From Narthecium ossifragum (lineage: Eukaryota > Streptophyta > Magnoliopsida > Dioscoreales > Nartheciaceae), in assembly GCA_963920575.1 (NCBI GenBank), contig OY986963.1, positions 7,850,896 through 7,914,895 on the forward strand: a stretch of DNA of 64,000 bases. Direction: 5' to 3'. Both the position numbers and the translations under genes were made by a program. The notes beneath the pieces were generated by a model that did no database searches, had not been told where the DNA came from, and saw only the letters and a program-made list of their open reading frames with translations. Positions 9,788 to 20,733 of this stretch are shown here, piece after piece; position 1 is the stretch's first letter, and each line of letters opens with the position of its first letter.

Positions 9788-12700
9788 CATTCTTCGAGGC
9801 GTTGCCACGCGACCATGTCAAGAAAGAGGTAACTTGGATTGGGAATTTCTCCATAGTTTTTAGTAACATTTTCTTAGTTTCTACCATCTGTTGAATCCAC
9901 TGTGTAGTACATATAACTGAAAGCTGATAGTGCTATCTTTTATCTTATGGAATTCTGTTAAATAGGTTGGATTGTGTTGGCTGGTTACGGTTTTCAGATG
10001 TTGCAGGGATGCCAATATTGCAATTACAATTTGGATGGTTGTGTTCTGTGTTAGGAGTGCCGACTTTGTACACAAGAAACAAGAGGAGTGATACATATAA
10101 ATATCCATGAACCATTTTGTTCCATCATTTCTGTTGTCTTGCAGCCTAGTTTTGAATGGACGAAATATATTCCCTCCCTTTATGCCCCATTTGTCATGAA
10201 GTGACCTTGAACCTTGGTCTAGTTATATGAAGTTTGAATTTAGCTTTCAACCACAGCCTTGCCTGCATTTGTCCATTGCACTGACCATAATTCCTGGATT
10301 TTTGTCCATATGTAGCCATTCCTTTGAAGACACTTTGGCTTACAAACTCGCGTCCATCTGTTAGGTTTGGACAATTAAACTGCCATGTTAGAGAAAATCT
10401 TCTTGTTATTCAAGTTTTTTAAGATTCCCTTGATTGGAAAGGCGTGGACTTAAAAAAGCAAGTGAGTGGATTTTGTAAAATGCACTATGGAGAAGCTGTA
10501 GCAAATCATATTTCTGTTAAATGCAAAAGAACATATTAGTTTTCTTCATTTGGTAAAACTTGCATGGTGAAAGGATATAGAATAATGTGAGTTAAGTGAT
10601 TGGACATGGCATCTTGTGGATGATAATTTAGGGTTTTCTTACTTTCTCCTTTGTAAGGACATTTATAAGGAGACGTGTTGGTTTGGCTTGTACGCGGGAG
10701 ACATGATGCATGTTGGAAGGAGCATGGTGTATAAAGAAATATGTGCATATGAACATCCAGTGAAAGGTGTTAGTCAATGTCTTTATGGAGGGAAATGAAA
10801 AATGGCACATATAGATGATTGGAGTGGAGGAAATGAAAGTAAAATGTGCAATGGTGCTGAGTCGGGGTAAGAGCATATAGCTTATGAGAACAATAGGGCA
10901 TTAGGTTGTTTAGGATGTTTTGAATGCCGTTGCTAATGTGATCGCACTATTTGGCACATGAGGAGTATAGGGTCACGCCATGTGGTTTCATTTAATTCCA
11001 TGGAGTTAGGGTTCATGAGTAAATAGGACAATTTTGTTTGATAAAGAGGCACGCTATATTTTTGTCCCTACTGAAAAGGACAATTCTTGTCGGATCCTGT
11101 TTATAGAAAAAAGTACCTGAATGCTCAAATTGGAAGAGACTTCATGTATAAAATTTGAAGAACAAAAGTCCATGTTATATGCTAGGAATGCCTACTTTTT
11201 CAATGTCTAATTAATAAATTTGTGTCTAGATTCTTCTTGTTCTTTATCCAACTTTATGCAGCATATATTGCATATAACAGCTTAAAACTATATCAGTTCC
11301 ATATTTCTGGTTGTTCAGTTGAATTAAGTTCATAACCATAACTGACTTTATACGAGAGCCGGATAGATGGGCTAAGGTCATGCTCAGTTTGACAAATGGT
11401 CAAGTATTAATCATGATTCATGTTTATTTATATCTAGATATTCTCACATTTTTCCTGGTTAAGTCGAACTAGAAGTGTGAGTTCTGAAAGTGGTAGAAAA
11501 CCACCTTGCTATATGATGCTGTTTCAATATTTTTGCACATATGGCTGGAAACATTAGGACTGATAAATCTGTTGGTTGAAGCTATTGCATTGTGCCTCAT
11601 AAGTTAATAGGCACATCCAATTTAGGAAATTAAGGTGCTTGGTTGCATGCATTGTGTGTGAATGCCGAATTAATGTTTTATGTGCTAGCCATGATTTATA
11701 TGGTTAAGTCTAGTGCTTGTTATTTATATGGTTTTGTAGTGTCACAAAACTGTGCATGTAACTGAATAGTGCAATTTAATTTTTTTTTGCATATTGGATG
11801 GGGATTTCAAGCTGTTAAGAAGTCTACCACAATACTGTGTTGGTAATGTGTTATCCCTTGCCTTGTAATGTCCTCCCTTATGCTTCCAATGTCCTGAAAC
11901 ACAAAGAAGATTGAGAGGCGCATACCCTTTTGTGTTGCCCCTGTTGTGCCAAGCCAGAACAAATATTATGAAATGGTCACATGTTAATGTGGTACTTGCA
12001 GATGAATTTCAGATATAATTACTATGTCAATTATGTTGACAATGTCTTGGCCATCGTTAAAATTACAGAACAATCATATGTGGACTTTGGGTTTTTGGTT
12101 AGTCATGATGATGTATGTTGCCTATCCCTGAGTTGGAGCAGGGAAGAAGAAAAATATGAATTGAAGATAAAGATCAATTTTAGTGTTGTTTGGCCAGTAA
12201 TCTACCCTAAGGGTGATGATCTAGTCACATACATAAAGGGAGGTTGGTCACAAGCAGACCGCAAACTCTCTTCCATATTTTTGTCTTGTAGCAACTGCAT
12301 CTCGAAAGTTCTCCAAATACCAAAGAAGGCCACTAATTTCACTAGGAAGCCAACAGGTTTCTCCTCTTTACGCACGACTTAGCATTACTTGCTATCCCAT
12401 TAATACAGATGAAGTTGTTGAGCAACTACTTGTGGATGGGGAACCCTGATGACTTTCACTTATAAAGATGCATTATATATGGGGAGATTCCTCATCTCAT
12501 TCAACTTTTCCATGATTATGTTTCCTCCTAGAACTTAGATTCCTTCTAAGCTTTCTGGCTCTATGATGATTGGGCTGAGTTGGACTTAAGGGAGTCATAT
12601 GCAGGCACTTTCTCAAGTTGGCCAACATGAATGGGTTGGTGTTCAGAGTAGTCATATGCAAGCACTTCCTCAAATGGTTCATTGCTGTTACTGAGCGAAG

Positions 12701-13874
12701 TAAATGCAAGTGTTGTTGTAGAGAAGGCTTTCTTGTGTCATTATCTAACTTGATATCTCAAGGTTTGGAACATAACATTTGGTTTGATGACAGTTCTAGG
12801 TCTTCATTGAAGCTTGATAACTTGAATTTGGGCATTGTTTCACCCTAGTTATCCTTAAACTTGGATGGTTCTGCTTGCAAATTTTCCTTCTTGCTTGTCA
12901 ATTTTTACTTGTATTGGATATCATTTTGGTCTCAGTGATACATATTTACCTGCTCTCTATATTGGGGAATCTTGTTAACTCGTTTATTTTGAAGTAAACA
13001 TACATCTTAGAATAAAAGATGGAAAATGGCCTCCCCTAGCCGTGCCGGATGACAGTTGAAATAATAGTGTGGGTTTTCTATTAGTGCATCATCTTTGGCT
13101 ATGGTGCTTTGGTTGCTTTGTTAGTAGTTTTTTTTGTACCTTCTGTGAACATAAGAAACAAAGTTGATAATTTAAGCATTTTGGACATTCTTTTTCTGTC
13201 AACTGCAGGTCTCAAAATATGATCGAGTCTTTAATGACGAGTTGCCTTGTGGAGATGATAAAATGTGGTTTGGTTGACTCATATTTGTAAACCTTGGAGG
13301 TGCTGCTGCTTCAATTGCTTGCAGTTGCTCTTCGTTCGGTGCTTTGCATCTTTAACATCATTGTGCGCCAGATTATAGATGTGCAAGTTCACAACATATC
13401 ACAGCTTCATCCTCTTCCCCTGCTACCCTCATAACAAGTATTTATAATTTTGAATCAAGGCACTATTCTTGCTTTGTTATTTGTTTGAAGGATTCATGAG
13501 CACTACTTTAAGGTGGGACACGGCTAGTCTTAAGCTGGCCAACTTTTGAGAGGTCGCCGGTCAGCCCTGGATTCTTTTCGTTTCCTTTTCTTTTAGAGAA
13601 CATAGAGATGTAAATCTTAATTGTGTCAACAGTTCCAGCAGCATTTCTTAGGAAATACACGAGAAAAGCCATTGTTGTGTAGCATAGTTGGATTATGGAA
13701 GCTTAATTCTCATTAGAGGGAAATGCAGTCGGATACTTGCATCATCCAGTAGATGGATGCTTGCTTATTTGGACATGAAAAGCCGTGGGAGCATGCTTAT
13801 GAATTGCATGAGAAATAGCATAGTGCCGTCGTAATATCGATGCAACATGCAGCACCCTCTTCTTCTTAGTTGCT
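9788..13874. other. Long intergenic or 3'-UTR region after MOS2, copy A
   Basis: No recognised protein is encoded. A frame at 11981-12382 (133 codons) matches nothing I know and has no supporting features. A good donor AG|GTAACT at 9829, 41 nt after the MOS2 stop, and a good acceptor TGCAG at 13204-13208 could bound a 3'-UTR intron. The same bases recur at 43573-47659. Confidence 0.4.
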
Positions 13875-16431
13875 TCACTTGAGAGGATTCTCGATGTCAA
13901 TAACGAAGCGATACTTGACATCCCTCCTGACGACCCTCTCGAGTGCCTCATTCACATACTCAATCCCAAATGTCTTTAATTTCAGGGTAAATCTTATTGG
14001 CCGCACAGAACTCTAGCATCTCTTGTGTATCTTTAGTCCCATGTGCTCTCATTCTTCTAAACGGCTTCTTTTTCATCCTCTTGGAATGAAACATTCATCT
14101 CATTCGTTCTAAAGTGTAAAAATCCTCGATGGTGAAAGATTTTTGTCCTATTAGCTTATGCAACATAAGCTATAAAATCGTGTCAACCATCCTGATGAGG
14201 AGACTTAAGGAGGTGTTGGATGGCCTAGTTGGGGTGGAACGGTCTACTTTCATTGCTGGGAGAGCCATATATGACAATATATCAGATGCACAAGAGCTCC
14301 TTCGTTCCATAGAACATGCATCCAAGTCGTAGGCTTCGATGGTGATTAAAGTTGATAAAAAATCTGCCTGGATCGAGTCCGATGGTCAATGGTGGAGGAA
14401 GTGCTGACCACCCAGCTTGACCTTCTCGCATATACATATTCTCCATGCATTGCCCCAACCTCTTACCAACACCGAAAACATCCACCACCGACTCTCTCCT
14501 ATCCCACTCATTCACCACATTGATGGATTTGATTCTTGAAGTGAAAACATATCGCCTAGAACCATTATCCATCTGTCTCTATAATCTTCTAACCAAACAC
14601 TTGAAAGAGATATGTTGAATCCACCGGTGCTCTAGACGAAAAGTTCGAGGACCCCCATAAGCCCGCTGCCCCTCTAATGAGATCAACAGAGGAGAATGGT
14701 CAGAGTTGATACGAGGAAGATGCTTCACCACTGTCTCAGGGAAAAGATTATGCCAACGAGCGTCACACAAGGTCCGATTTAAACGCTCCAACACCAAGGC
14801 TCGGCCATCCTGATAGTTAATCCACGTGTGGCAATGTCCAACAAAACCGAGATCCATCAGTCCAGATGAGTAGAGGAATTGCAAGAAATCACACACCGAA
14901 GCATCAAAGGTGAAGGGGACACCACCCATCTTCTCCTCCGCCCATAATATTGCATTTCACCTCCTCGTTCCTCCCTGTTTTCTCGATTGCATGATGAGAT
15001 GCCATGCCTAATGAGATCACACTTGGGACACACTTGACTGTTTCCAAAGACCACCGGCACCGCCCTCAGTCTTCCTCTCATGAAGACCTCGAGCTCCTTC
15101 TTCTCAGGTGCTCCCCCCCGCCCCACCCCACGGGCCTTTGAGCATGTCCTTCTTATTAGAGAATATGAAGATAAAAATATCATCCGGCATATCAATGATC
15201 TGGAGTCCTGCCTCTCATGAACCGCCCAAACAGAGAGAACCTCCACTTCATGCAACAACGGTCCATTAGTGTGTCATCTAGCACTACAACATCCGGAGCG
15301 CCAGTCTTCATCCTCTCTGTCTCAACCACAGGGTTCCTCCCATTAACCCCTGCTGCGACCGGAGCATAGGAAGGCTTTGGTTGCACCACACCAGAGCCCA
15401 ACGGCTCAACATCAATTTCCTCACATCCATCAACACAATTGCCGTCCTCCACCGGTAGGGGAAGAACCTTAGGCAGCTTCTTCCTCTTGAGTATCTCGTA
15501 CATCCTCCGCTCCTTCCTCCTATGGAGAATAAGTTTCAAGTGAGCCGTCAGGCTCCTCTCCATTGGCTTCACCATCTTGCTAGGATGACGCGATCACGGA
15601 GCTCGCCATTCTTAGGTACCTCTGGATAGCAAGGTCTCGGCGAGGGCTTTGGTCGAACAGACGGCGGGCGAGCATGCGAGAGGCGAGTTTACAGTGACAA
15701 GTCGTAATCCAACTTCTTGATGGCCTTTGCAGTACTCGCATTGTCTACAAGAATTGATGTATGCTCCGACCCCAATATGATCGCCAACTTTGAAGCGTTT
15801 GACATCGGACCCAATTACTTGAGCAACACCGACGATCGATCTCATGCCTGCAAAATGGATTACCAATGAAAGATCACTGGTACGTACTATTATGTCATCA
15901 TCAAAGAATGGCTTCTACGCTTCTTTCATTCTTCTATGTTCTGTTTTGGTTGAGAAATTGTTCAAAGCTCTATTTCTTGAGAGCTTTTTTTTTTTTTATT
16001 AGTTGAGAACTTGAATAAAGCATAAAGGAATTGAAGGAAAACATACCCAGGCAGTACCATAGGATACTTCCAAAATCCAGCTTGATTTCTTGCGTGTGTA
16101 ATTCTCACAGAGATATCATCACATCCAACAACCGTGCATCAGTTTCGGAAAAGTTATACATAGCATGATTAGCCATGCACAAAGCATCAGCAGCGAAATT
16201 ATAGTAATTAACAAATATTGCAAGACTGGGAAGGCCATTAAACTACCACAAAATCATGTCCATAGTTTGAAACAATACTATTAGGCAGATCATTTACATG
16301 AGTAATGGAGAATCAAAGTCATCAATCGATATCGCAATGATCATATGCGCACCTCCGGCTGAATTTATATGGTGAAAGAACTCCCGAACAATCTCTTGCT
16401 GCCCATCCAAGACAATTTCCATGGCTGTTTT
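13875..16431 (-). pseudogene. Broken cinnamyl/mannitol-type alcohol dehydrogenase pseudogene, copy A
   Basis: Remains of a six-exon CAD gene like those at 56309-62953 read on the minus strand. Exon 1 is near 16350-16431 ([20 protein letters not shown], out of frame with its ATG). Exon 2 is 16047-16132: an internal deletion removes the [10 protein letters not shown] block with the catalytic-zinc cysteine, and the acceptor AG has become AC. Exon 3 starts at 15847 ([24 protein letters not shown]) and breaks near 15715. Exons 4 and 5 are absent. Exon 6 is 13875-14050 ([20 protein letters not shown]), frameshifted near 13975 and ending in TGA. A LINE lies between exon 3 and exon 6. The gene is clearly dead. 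Confidence 0.85.
14129..15710. mobile_element. Rearranged LINE inside the CAD pseudogene, copy A
   Basis: On the minus strand, 15607-14857 carries ORF1-like sequence with a zinc-knuckle-like CPKCDLIRHGISSC. Then 14929-14579 carries an endonuclease-domain end (LMDLGFVGHCHTW, LERLNRTLCDARW, LPRINSDHSPLL). The reverse-transcriptase start (CPISLCNISYKIVSTILMRR, FIAGRAIYDN) is on the opposite strand at 14129-14332. The pieces are therefore inverted relative to each other. Several frames are broken. Most RT, RNase H and a poly(A) tail are missing. Confidence 0.75.
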
Positions 16432-16654
16432 CCCTATCCATCGCAATGCTATCTGTTAAGAGTAAAATTAACAGCATATATAATTAAGGACTCTTTTCTC
16501 ATGAGCTAAGCAGTCACACAAAAAGTTCTTATAGTTAGCTAAGCGCAGTTACCCACCTCAGTGGAGTCAAGCTTTCGCCTTTCTTTTTCTCCGATCCTCA
16601 CACGGACAACTCGGAGCTTTGTAAGAACTAAGAAACTGGATAGTGTATTTATAA

Positions 16655-16795
16655 AGGCGTGTTTGGTTGGTTTGAAGCGGGTCTGAAGTCACTCTTTTTG
16701 AAGTGACTCTGATCACTTTGATTGTTTGACGGTGTTGAAGTGAGATTGAAGTCACTTCAAATATGATATCGCTTGCATGTGACAGGTACATTCTG
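16655..16795. repeat. Possible MITE with inverted GAAGTCAC/GTGACTTC motifs
   Basis: The segment opens GCGTGTTTGGTTGG, common at plant hAT/Harbinger MITE ends. It has repeated GAAGTCACT and GAAGTGACT units in inverted arrangement. No clear target-site duplication was found. Confidence 0.3.
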
Positions 16796-17060
16796 GATTT
16801 GCTTTCGTCATGGCTTGCGAATTATAATATCCTTTCTTCCTGGAAAATGTGATCTCTTGCTGAACATGCTTCACTTTATCTAAACTTTTGGTAGCAATCT
16901 CTTTCCAGTATTTTGAGAATTGAATGCCCACAAAAGCAGAGGAATAACATGCTTTACTTCATTCGGTCAGAAAATTGCATAAGATGCTTAATTAACATGA
17001 GAAACTTTGTGAATATATGATTATGAAATAGTTTACGTGCCACATGCTGCAGCTTTTTTC

Positions 17061-17160
17061 TTGCTTCACTTCTGTGAGAATTGTTTTATGTCTATCATGA
17101 ATTGATACTTTCTTTACTTCCTTCTTGATGATCCTTTGAAATAATGGCTCATTTAACAAC
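17061..17160 (-). pseudogene. Faint relic of a CAD last exon
   Basis: The plus strand TTGCTTCACTT, ATTGATACTT, CTTCTTGATGATCC and GGCTCATTTA align in order with the exon 6 relic at 13871-13950 but have many substitutions. It suggests a further tandem CAD copy to the right of the pseudogene, cut off by the gap. The homology is judged by eye and is weak. Confidence 0.4.
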
Positions 17161-17292
17161 AGATCCAGTGTAAAACCTGGCTACCGCCTAGTTGATGTTG
17201 CTAGTGCACAACCATTAACTATAGATTGAGGTAAAAAAAAGAAAACAAGGCATAATCTGAAGCCAGAAAACAGCAGCAGTAAATATATTGCA

Positions 17293-17492
17293 NNNNNNNN
17301 NNNNNNNNNNNNNNNNNNNNNNNNNNNNNNNNNNNNNNNNNNNNNNNNNNNNNNNNNNNNNNNNNNNNNNNNNNNNNNNNNNNNNNNNNNNNNNNNNNNN
17401 NNNNNNNNNNNNNNNNNNNNNNNNNNNNNNNNNNNNNNNNNNNNNNNNNNNNNNNNNNNNNNNNNNNNNNNNNNNNNNNNNNNNNNNNNNNN
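17293..17492. other. Assembly gap (200 N)
   Basis: Exactly 200 N, a typical nominal scaffold gap. It separates contig A from contig B, so true distance and order are unknown. Confidence 0.99.
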
Positions 17493-18546
17493 CTGAGAGA
17501 CAGTGATCTTCAATCCAGTTAGAAAGGGCAATAAAAGTCGGAAAATATGATTGAAGCATGTAAGCAAGGACAAAAGAAAGGTCTGCACATAAAACTTATA
17601 AGCATAACAGCAGTTAGGCAGAATCCAAATGCTGATCAATTCGAGTAAAGAAGGCTGCACTATGATATACAAGTATATACAGATATCGCCTGGAAAATAC
17701 AGCACCTGAAGCTCTAGAGAAAAGCATCGAACACAAAGGAACTTGAAATTTGGAATACAATTGTAATCTACTTCTAGGTTGTTTAACCATAGTAAGTGCA
17801 AAACTCTAATTCGATAAATACATTGCGAGAACAGAAAGCAATTGTCAACTAATCTCGTTACACGAGATCCTTCTTCCATATACCAGGGTACAACTGACAC
17901 CATAACGCTTTTGGCAAACAATGCCATCAACAAGCACTAAAGCTTATTGGAAGTCGTATGGCCCTTATGTATACTAAAATACATACAGGAAAGGTTCATC
18001 AGGAAGGATGACGCGAACACCTAATCCTTCGCCTACTTCATGAACCAAATATGTGATGGCAGTCTAAAAATAAATTTTACAGGCCTGATGCTGATTTGTC
18101 AATAATAATTTGCAAACGGACAAGAAGTTCAAACAACTTTCGAAATACATCCAAATCACACAGTCAAATCACCAATATATAACCTGAGAGTACACCACTT
18201 CACCATGATAATGAGTATACGCCCAAAACCTAGGGAAACCTCGCGAACCAATATTTGGTACTCAGAACAAATCACTCAATATCTAAAAGACGAAATTGTA
18301 AAATCCCCAAAACAATGAAGATATCCCTTCTTCTATCATTCTAAGATCTGTTGCTAAAATGTTCTCGACTAAGTTTAGCGTCCTAGGAACCAACTTAGGA
18401 TTTACTATAGCAACACCATAATCGCCATCACCAACACGACTCCAATAATGGGTATTTAAAGTCGACCATATAAACCAAGCATAACAATTAAAACAGTACT
18501 CTAAAAATCTTCAAAAACACAAAAATGGGAAACAGACATCTTTTAC
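17493..18546. other. RPL9: Region downstream of L9 exon 1
   Basis: This should contain the L9 first intron and later exons, but the expected C-terminal L9 sequence is not visible on the minus strand. One unrelated candidate terminal exon is noted at 17974-18063. The rest is unassigned. Confidence 0.4.
17974..18063 (-). other. Candidate terminal exon of an unrecognised gene
   Basis: On the minus strand an acceptor (TTTTTAG) is followed by 29 codons, including ITYLVHEVGEGLGVRVILPD, and a TAG stop. The sequence looks protein-like but I do not recognise the family and it is not ribosomal protein L9. Upstream exons were not found. Confidence 0.25.
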
Positions 18547-18909
18547 CTTCTTCTCCCCCAAGAAGTTACGGATCTCGATGCTGGAGCTCGCGTTCGTGAT
18601 GCTGCTATTGATGGGAAAATGGGCATAGACGAACCGCATCTTGTATCGATACCCCTTGGTCACGCCGGTGATGAGATTTTGGACGTGACTGAGGGCGGTG
18701 CGAATTGCCGCCATCGTCCGGCGTGACCCGAACCAGGCGTCGACCTTGAGCTTGGTGCCTCCCTCGATGAGCTGGAAGTCCAAGTTGAGATGCTTGAAGT
18801 TGCGTACGAGCGTGCCGCGGGGTCCCTTGACCTCGATCACCTTAGACTTCACGCGCACCTTCACCCCCTCCGGGATGTCCATCGTCTGGGATGACAGTAT
18901 GGTCTTCAT
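18547..18909 (-). CDS. RPL9: 60S ribosomal protein L9 (uL6), first coding exon
   Basis: The exon encodes 121 codons from [16 protein letters not shown] to [10 protein letters not shown] and ends at a donor AAG|GTAAAAG in phase 0. It matches the N-terminal and central part of plant L9/uL6, a large-subunit protein near the sarcin-ricin loop region. Conserved blocks are [57 protein letters not shown] and [11 protein letters not shown]. The full protein is about 190 residues; the last 70 or so are not seen in the next 1,050 bp before the gap. They may lie in the gap or be lost. The ATG at 18909 agrees with the family start, and a GC-rich leader precedes it. Confidence 0.85.
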
Positions 18910-18984
18910 CTCTGCCGGGGATCTGCTCCTCCGCCGCCGCGGCGCCGCTGATGGAATGGAGGGAAAGAGAAACCCTAGACGAGG

Positions 18985-20683
18985 GGGCGATGTGTATACA
19001 CGAGCGATATAAATGGCTGGAGTAAAGGTTTTTGCATCAGGGTTAGTGTGAAAAGATCCGGATCGTCCAATTATTTGGGGGTGATTTCGGAGTAAAGATG
19101 GATGTGGTCTGATTGACCAATGACAATCCGACTCGACCCGATGAGAATATTAGGATCTAAAAGTTCCAGCCCAGTTTTATTGGGCTTTAGATTCAGCTAT
19201 TATGGTTTAGGGTCCATATAGATGTGTAAGCTGAATTTACTAATAAGAGATTGAATAGTATCATGGGCAAATCCAGGTCAAAAATTGACTTAAGTTAATA
19301 AGACGTTGGAACCAAGATTCAAAGTCTCGGTTTCGTTTTGAGCAAATATCGGATACGTTTTCGCTAGTTATGGTGGTTTTAGGTCTTGTTTTGGTGATTT
19401 CGAGTCCTAGTTTCAAGAAGGGGGGCGTCAACACTTGATAAGTTATAGAGTTTCGTATGGGGATTGGGCGGAACTTTCAACCATAGTTTGAACCATTTGG
19501 TTGCCGAAAAATAGACGGAGAAATTGACTATCACAATTTTATTATTTAGAGGTGATTCTTAAATGCTTCACACATTATACAAGTATACATCATTCGTTAA
19601 TCATCAAACATGTTAATATAGTGTTTTAACCACCGAATGTACAAGTCTGGGGTGTATTTAACAATAAGTGCGGTGTATATATAATTTTTTTATGATATTC
19701 TATATGCACTCTGACATCAACCTTATAAGGAGCAATAACGGTTAACCTGCATTAATTTATATCCCCTAAGTTTCTTTATATATATTCTCTAAGTTTGCTT
19801 TATATAAAGCTGCATTAATTCATATCAACCTAAGTTCTATTAATATTATCTTATGCAATATGTAATATGCAAAGACTTATATTTATTTTATATACCCTAA
19901 GTTAGACTTATAATATTTTATATTTTATTGGCTATGTTTTATGCTGGCAGTGAACAAAAAACTATGACCAACCTTCGAACCCTGGATCACCTACGAGTCA
20001 ACACAGCCGTCTAACCAGACAAACTATAGGAAGTTTATTAAAATTTTATATTAACAATAACTAAAAACTGTGCCAGGGGCACGGGTGAGTACTAATTCAA
20101 TATATTTTAAAAATAACCCTACACACTTTGAAAAAAAAGTCAAAAAATACCATTCCGTCATCATAGCGTCAACGGAGCCCTGAAAATATCTATTTTGCCC
20201 TTATTCATATTTATTCAGATTTAAACTCACAAACGTAGGTTAAAGGCAAAATACTCATTTACTTTTATGAGTATTTTGAGATAATTTAAGGTCATGTAAT
20301 TACTTCACATACATACGTTCAAAAAAGTGAAGGGGCATTTCGGTTATTTTACACTCAAATGATCATAAATCCTGATGACAAGATTATATACAATTAAAAC
20401 GGATTTTGTAGAATGTTATAATTTAATTTTTGACGGGGTATTTGAGTATTTACATTTTTTTTAGGGATTATACTCAAAATTTCCTAGCCAAATTAACTCA
20501 GACCCAAGTGAGAATCTTGGCTTAGTCCTCACGTCCATATCCATCTAAACTAATCCGGCTTTGCGCCGAGTACGCGCCAATACTCGAAAAACCAAATGCT
20601 TTCAAACGCTCATGTCTTGCCGCGAAAGACTAGTAACCCCCTCCGCAAGCAAAACCAACTAATGGCGTAGTTTTCTAACCACC
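18985..20683. other. Intergenic region between L9 and the stomatin-like gene
   Basis: The two genes diverge. A TTTATATC motif on the minus strand near 19010 could be the L9 TATA element. The rest is AT-rich, with a dispersed repeat at 19700-20100 and no other gene. Confidence 0.4.
19700..20100. repeat. Dispersed repeat shared with 53910-54310
   Basis: ATCAACCTTATAAGGAGCAA occurs here and near 53910, followed in both by ACGGTTA, TTTA-rich 'cctaagtt' phrases and a GTGCCAGG-type GC block at the far end. The two blocks are similar in length. Type of element unknown. Confidence 0.45.
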
Positions 20684-20690
20684 TATAAAA
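20684..20690 (+). promoter_or_regulatory. TATA box of the stomatin-like protein gene
   Basis: CTATAAAAG lies 44 nt before the ATG at 20734, implying a 5' UTR of only some 15-20 nt. The start context CCACCATGG is close to the plant optimum. Confidence 0.65.
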
Positions 20691-20733
20691 GAAGCACAAG
20701 AGTAGGCGAGCGGACATCGAAGAGCAAGCCACC

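Noticed and set aside
9284..9808. Minus-strand 174-codon frame in MOS2 (also 43069-43593)
   Set aside because: It is antisense to the conserved MOS2 C-terminal region and has no homology I recognise.
11981..12382. A 133-codon plus-strand frame after MOS2
   Set aside because: No motif, no splice or promoter context; listed only as part of the intergenic region.
17181..17933. A 250-codon frame crossing the first gap
   Set aside because: Its continuity depends on 200 unknown bases, and the visible parts are not protein-like.
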